This document shows positions 5,096 to 8,185 of a stretch of 8,185 bases of DNA, piece after piece. The stretch covers positions 748-8,932 of the forward strand of contig MGQS01000124.1 in the NCBI GenBank assembly GCA_001797905.1. The letters run 5' to 3'. The stretch comes from Deltaproteobacteria bacterium RBG_16_54_11 (GTDB lineage Bacteria > Desulfobacterota > B13-G15 > RBG-16-54-18). A model generated the notes under the pieces. That model saw only the letters and a program-made list of their open reading frames with translations. It was not told the origin of the DNA and made no database searches. A program made the translations under genes and the position numbers. Numbering within the stretch: position 1 is the stretch's first letter; each line of letters opens with the position of its first letter.

Positions 5096-6193
5096 CTAAA
5101 AGACATGCCGCCGGGCCCTGACGTTGAGCAAGAGTCCTATCCCTATCAACGTAACAACAACTGAGGATCCTCCATAGCTGAGCAAGGGCAGCGGCAGACC
5201 GACAACAGGCATCATCCCCAAGACCATACCGACATTGATCACCACGTGCCAAAATATCATCGCCGTCACCCCCAGGGCGATGACGGACCCATACCTATCG
5301 CGTGTCATCACACCCCTGGTGAGACCCCACAGGATCAGGGCCGCATAGAGGGCCAGAACCACACCACAGCCGATAAACCCCCACTCCTCCCCCAATACGG
5401 CGAAGATAAAATCCGTATGGTGCTCAGGAAGGAAATGAAGTTTGCACTGGGTACCTTGAAGAAATCCCTTCCCCCATATCCCCCCTGATCCAATGGCGAT
5501 CTTGGACTGGATGATGTGATAGCCTGTTCCCAGGGGATCCATGGAGGGATGGAAAAGAGAGAGGATCCTGGTGCGTTGATAGCCCTTGAGGGTGAACCAG
5601 AAGATGGGGGTGGCGAGAAAGATCGCCGTGCATAAGATAAGGAAGGAGCGAAAGCGGATCCGGACGAACAGGACGATGGAGAAAAAGATAAAAACCATGA
5701 CCATGGCCGTCCCCAAATCAGGTTGCTTGACGATCAGCAGCGTGGGCACCATGGTGATGATTGCCGGGATAAAAAGGTCCCGCAACCGGTATCCCTCTTT
5801 CCTCTCATGTCGCGCAAAATAGCGGGCAAGGGCGAGGATGAGGGCGATCTTCATCAACTCCGAGGGCTGAAAGTAGAAAAAACCTGCCTTGATCCACCGC
5901 TGCCCACCCCCAACAATCAGACCATAGATGAGCACGCAGAGCACGGTCACGAGGACCACGAGATAAAAGGGATAGGCGAATTCCTCATAATAGCGGTAAT
6001 CGATTACGAAGACCAACAGACCGAGCAAGACCCCTATCCCAAACCACAAGAGCTGACGCAGATAGAAGGAGATTCCCTCACCAGGCATAGTGATGGTGGC
6101 GCTGAAGAGGTTCGCGATCCCGATCACCATCAGGGCAGCAGTCAGGATGACCAGCCTATCATCCAGCTGCCCCCATAATCTCCTGTCGATCAT
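5096..6193 (-). CDS. rodA: Peptidoglycan glycosyltransferase RodA (SEDS family)
   Basis: RodA polymerises lipid II into glycan strands for side-wall growth, working in a complex with PBP2 in the inner membrane. The 365-residue protein is almost entirely hydrophobic segments, at the usual family length. Motifs visible are GGGQRWI (95-101), FQPSELMK (108-115), KQPDLGTA (156-163), the loop HHTDFIFAVLGEEWG (258-272), whose Asp261 lines up with the catalytic Asp of RodA, and PLPLLSYGGSS (334-344). The R-rich end (VRARRHVF) is normal. RodA is preferred over FtsW because of the mrdA neighbour. The start ATG at 6193 overlaps the mrdA stop in an ATGA, so the two genes are translationally coupled and made together. 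Confidence 0.96.
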   Translation of the reverse strand: MIDRRLWGQLDDRLVILTAALMVIGIANLFSATITMPGEGISFYLRQLLWFGIGVLLGLLVFVIDYRYYEEFAYPFYLVVLVTVLCVLIYGLIVGGGQRWIKAGFFYFQPSELMKIALILALARYFARHERKEGYRLRDLFIPAIITMVPTLLIVKQPDLGTAMVMVFIFFSIVLFVRIRFRSFLILCTAIFLATPIFWFTLKGYQRTRILSLFHPSMDPLGTGYHIIQSKIAIGSGGIWGKGFLQGTQCKLHFLPEHHTDFIFAVLGEEWGFIGCGVVLALYAALILWGLTRGVMTRDRYGSVIALGVTAMIFWHVVINVGMVLGMMPVVGLPLPLLSYGGSSVVVTLIGIGLLLNVRARRHVF

Positions 6194-8016
6194 TCTTCAC
6201 CTCGCCTGAGCGAGAGATACTTTTTGATCATCTCCCGGGCCAGGGGAACGGCAGCAGCCCCCCCGTGCCCTCCATGCTCGACCAGAACCACCACCGCCAG
6301 GGGGGTGTGGGCAGCTATATAGGCCACAAACCAGGCATGATCACGCAGCTCATAGGCCATATCTTGAGCCCTCTGCCGCTCCCCTCCCTTGAGTCGCACC
6401 ACCTGCGCTGTCCCCGTCTTGCCGGCTATCTCCATCCCCTCTAAGCGGGCACCCCGACCGGTCCCCGCATCCTCCTTGGTTACCCCTACCAAAGCCGCCC
6501 GGAGTTCCTCCAAGGTCTTGGAAGAGATGGGGAGCCTTCCGATCTCTTCGGTGGGGTAGTCCTCTACCACCTTGTTGTCGAGGTCCTCCACCCGTTTTGC
6601 TATCTGCGGCTTGAGCAGGGCCCCGCCGTTGGCAACGGCGCTCATGAGGTTGAGCAACTGGATGGGGGTCACCAGGAGATAACTCTGCCCTATGGCCATG
6701 GAAAGTGTTTCCCCTGCATACCACCGCCCCCCCCGCCTGTCCCGCTTCCATGCCTCTGTCGGCACCAACCCGGCCTTTTCACCAGGGAGATCAATGCCGG
6801 TCGGCCTTCCAAGGCCGCAGTCCTCCGCGTACCTGCCGAGCGTCTCCACCCCCAACCGCGCGCCGACGTTATAGAAGTAGATATCGCATGACTCCACCAC
6901 CCCCCGGTAGAACTTCATCACCCCATGCCCCCCGGTACGCCAGCACTGATACCCCCGCGGCCCCAGGTAATAGATGCCGGTGCAAGTAAAGGTGGTATCG
7001 AGGTTTATGACGCCTTCCTCGAGACCCGCCGCCGAGGTCACTATCTTGAAGACAGAGCCGGGGGGATACATTCCCTGGATCCCCCTGTTTTGCAGGGGAT
7101 GCAAGGGGTCCGAGACCAGCTTTTCCCATTCCTGCGCCGATACCCCCTCAGCAAAAAGGGCCGGTTGGAAAGAAGGGGCGCTACAAAAGGCCAGGATCTC
7201 ACCCGTTAAGGGGTCCATGGCGATAATGGCCCCTGACCTTTTACCGAGCAGTTCCTCTGCGAGCCGCTGCAGATCCAGGTCTATCGTCAAGTAGAGATTG
7301 CGCCCGGATACGGGTTGGACCTCCTTGAGGACCCTGATCTCCTTCCCCACAGCGTCTATCTCCACCTGCCTTCCGCCATCGATCCCCCGCAGGTCTTTCT
7401 CCCACGTCAACTCAACACCGTACTTCCCCACCCAATCCCCCATCTGATATCCCTTTTTCTCTTGCAGCTCCTCTTTGTTGATCTCCCCGCCATAGCCCAG
7501 TACATGGGCGGCTACACTCCCATAGGGATACGTCCTCACGGGCTCGATCTGTATCTCCACCCCGGGCAGATCCAGCCGATGCGTTTTTAAGGAGCTTAAT
7601 TCCTCCCACGAGATGTCTCTCTTGATCAGCACCGGCTGGAAGGGGGGAGAATCACGTTGTTCGATCATGGACGCTATTTCATCAGGGGAGAGGTGGAGAA
7701 AGTGAGAGAGCTTGCCGGTTAAAACCTTGAGGTCGCCCACGTCCTCAGGCATCACCATGCAGTTAAAGGCGGGCCGGCTGTCCACCAAGACCCTGCCCTT
7801 GCGATCCATGATCATCCCCCGCGTGGCTGTGTTCTTTATCAGCCGTATCCTGTTGTTCTCAGAGAGGAACCGAAGCTCGTGCCCCTTGATGACCTGTAGA
7901 TACAAGAGCCTGCCAAAAAAAATGATGAAAACAACGAGGACGGCCGAGATAAAATACCGGTGCCTCGGCCTAAATTCCTCTGGCTCTCGCCTTCTTATGT
8001 CCATAGCGGAATCCAT
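6190..8016 (-). CDS. mrdA: Penicillin-binding protein 2 (elongasome transpeptidase)
   Basis: PBP2 cross-links peptidoglycan in the elongation machinery. The 608-residue protein has a cytoplasmic basic tail, one membrane anchor (about 21-42), the RGMIMDRKGRVL segment (66-77) opening the class B PBP N-terminal module, and the transpeptidase domain with all three active-site motifs: S321-V-F-K (SxxK), S376-C-D (SxN position, SCD as usual for PBP2) and K533-T-G. Length is normal. C345, C358, H364 and C377 are spaced like the metal-binding site described for some PBP2 enzymes. I use ATG 8016, with GAGGGG eight bases upstream; an in-frame ATG at 8004 is possible. The start lies inside the end of mreD (overlap 47 bases), and its stop overlaps rodA. 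Confidence 0.96.
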   Translation of the reverse strand: MDSAMDIRRREPEEFRPRHRYFISAVLVVFIIFFGRLLYLQVIKGHELRFLSENNRIRLIKNTATRGMIMDRKGRVLVDSRPAFNCMVMPEDVGDLKVLTGKLSHFLHLSPDEIASMIEQRDSPPFQPVLIKRDISWEELSSLKTHRLDLPGVEIQIEPVRTYPYGSVAAHVLGYGGEINKEELQEKKGYQMGDWVGKYGVELTWEKDLRGIDGGRQVEIDAVGKEIRVLKEVQPVSGRNLYLTIDLDLQRLAEELLGKRSGAIIAMDPLTGEILAFCSAPSFQPALFAEGVSAQEWEKLVSDPLHPLQNRGIQGMYPPGSVFKIVTSAAGLEEGVINLDTTFTCTGIYYLGPRGYQCWRTGGHGVMKFYRGVVESCDIYFYNVGARLGVETLGRYAEDCGLGRPTGIDLPGEKAGLVPTEAWKRDRRGGRWYAGETLSMAIGQSYLLVTPIQLLNLMSAVANGGALLKPQIAKRVEDLDNKVVEDYPTEEIGRLPISSKTLEELRAALVGVTKEDAGTGRGARLEGMEIAGKTGTAQVVRLKGGERQRAQDMAYELRDHAWFVAYIAAHTPLAVVVLVEHGGHGGAAAVPLAREMIKKYLSLRRGEE

Positions 8017-8185
8017 CCTCCGTTCCCCTCTCGCCGAGGTCAGACACCGTGGGGGTTATGACGAGGACGAGGGGTGAGAGGAGACCTGTGAAAAGGACCT
8101 GTAGGAGGAGCTGGCGCGCGAGGACGATAACGGGGGTATGGATCATTCCTCCGATGAGCAACACGACAATCACGAGCAAGCCATC
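7970..8185 (-). CDS. mreD: Rod-shape protein MreD, C-terminal end (5' part beyond the window)
   Basis: Seventy-one residues of an open frame run from the window edge to the stop at 7970. They show two hydrophobic stretches (LLVIVVLLIGGMI and VIVLARQLLLQVLFTGLLSPLVLVI) and then a polar, Arg-rich tail. MreD is a polytopic membrane protein that helps position the MreBCD-PBP2-RodA complex. The assignment rests on position, directly upstream of mrdA as in mreBCD-mrdA-rodA clusters, and on the membrane-type C-terminus; MreD is poorly conserved, so the sequence itself is weak evidence. The last 47 bases overlap the start of mrdA, which argues for coupling. The gene continues to the right of the window. 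Confidence 0.75.
   Translation of the reverse strand, partial: DGLLVIVVLLIGGMIHTPVIVLARQLLLQVLFTGLLSPLVLVITPTVSDLGERGTEDGFRYGHKKARARGI

Noticed and set aside
4902..5252. Minus-strand frame of 116 codons spanning the rodA 3' end and the convergent interval
   Set aside because: It starts inside rodA in a different frame, shows no domain, and overlaps the end of the ACT gene. Only the intergenic part remains unexplained.
5723..6178. Plus-strand open frame of 151 codons opposite rodA
   Set aside because: It is a low-complexity, charged product antisense to a well-conserved RodA; no ribosome site or family pattern was seen.
6350..6751. Minus-strand alternative frame of 133 codons within mrdA
   Set aside because: It lies inside the PBP2 transpeptidase domain in another frame and is Gly/Arg-rich as expected for a shadow frame.

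Overview
The window looks like a stretch of chromosome from a diderm (Gram-negative type), rod-shaped bacterium. It carries an Mla-type phospholipid transporter, a lipoprotein, and the RodA/PBP2 elongasome genes. GC content is moderately high, with many C or G runs. Gene order and the long-tailed MCE protein would suit a deltaproteobacterial-like lineage (Desulfobacterota or a neighbour), but that placement is a guess from style, not a measured result.

Layout: (1) 1-3127, minus strand, read right to left: an unknown lipoprotein, mlaE, mlaF, an mlaD-like MCE gene and the 5' part of era. Gaps are very short or genes overlap, so this looks like one operon, with a good sigma70-type promoter at 3136-3164. 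(2) 3128-3256: a divergent promoter region with a 13-bp perfect dyad between the two predicted promoters. (3) 3257-3739, plus: ssb. (4) 3740-4369, plus: a type II toxin-antitoxin pair (PF09720/TIGR02574-type antitoxin, RelE/ParE-type toxin) behind a leader with repeated TAAGG motifs. (5) 4370-5095: an orphan gene for a small ACT-domain protein, flanked by hairpin-rich intergenic DNA. (6) 5096-8185, minus: the 3' end of mreD, then mrdA (PBP2) and rodA, with overlapping genes, as in the classic mreBCD-mrdA-rodA cluster.

How they work together: MlaE (permease), MlaF (ATPase) and the MCE protein form an inner-membrane lipid transporter, and the first-gene lipoprotein may be an accessory. MreD, PBP2 and RodA build the lateral wall: RodA polymerises glycan strands and PBP2 cross-links them. 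SSB and Era are housekeeping proteins. The ssb-rodA interval holds the accessory material (toxin-antitoxin, ACT protein) and looks more AT-rich at least around the toxin-antitoxin genes.

I see no CRISPR array, tRNA, rRNA, insertion sequence or obviously new defence system. The points most worth a second look are a predicted CCHC metal site in PBP2, the repeat-rich toxin-antitoxin leader, the dyad between the divergent promoters with a predicted leaderless lipoprotein mRNA, and era attached to the lipid-transport operon.
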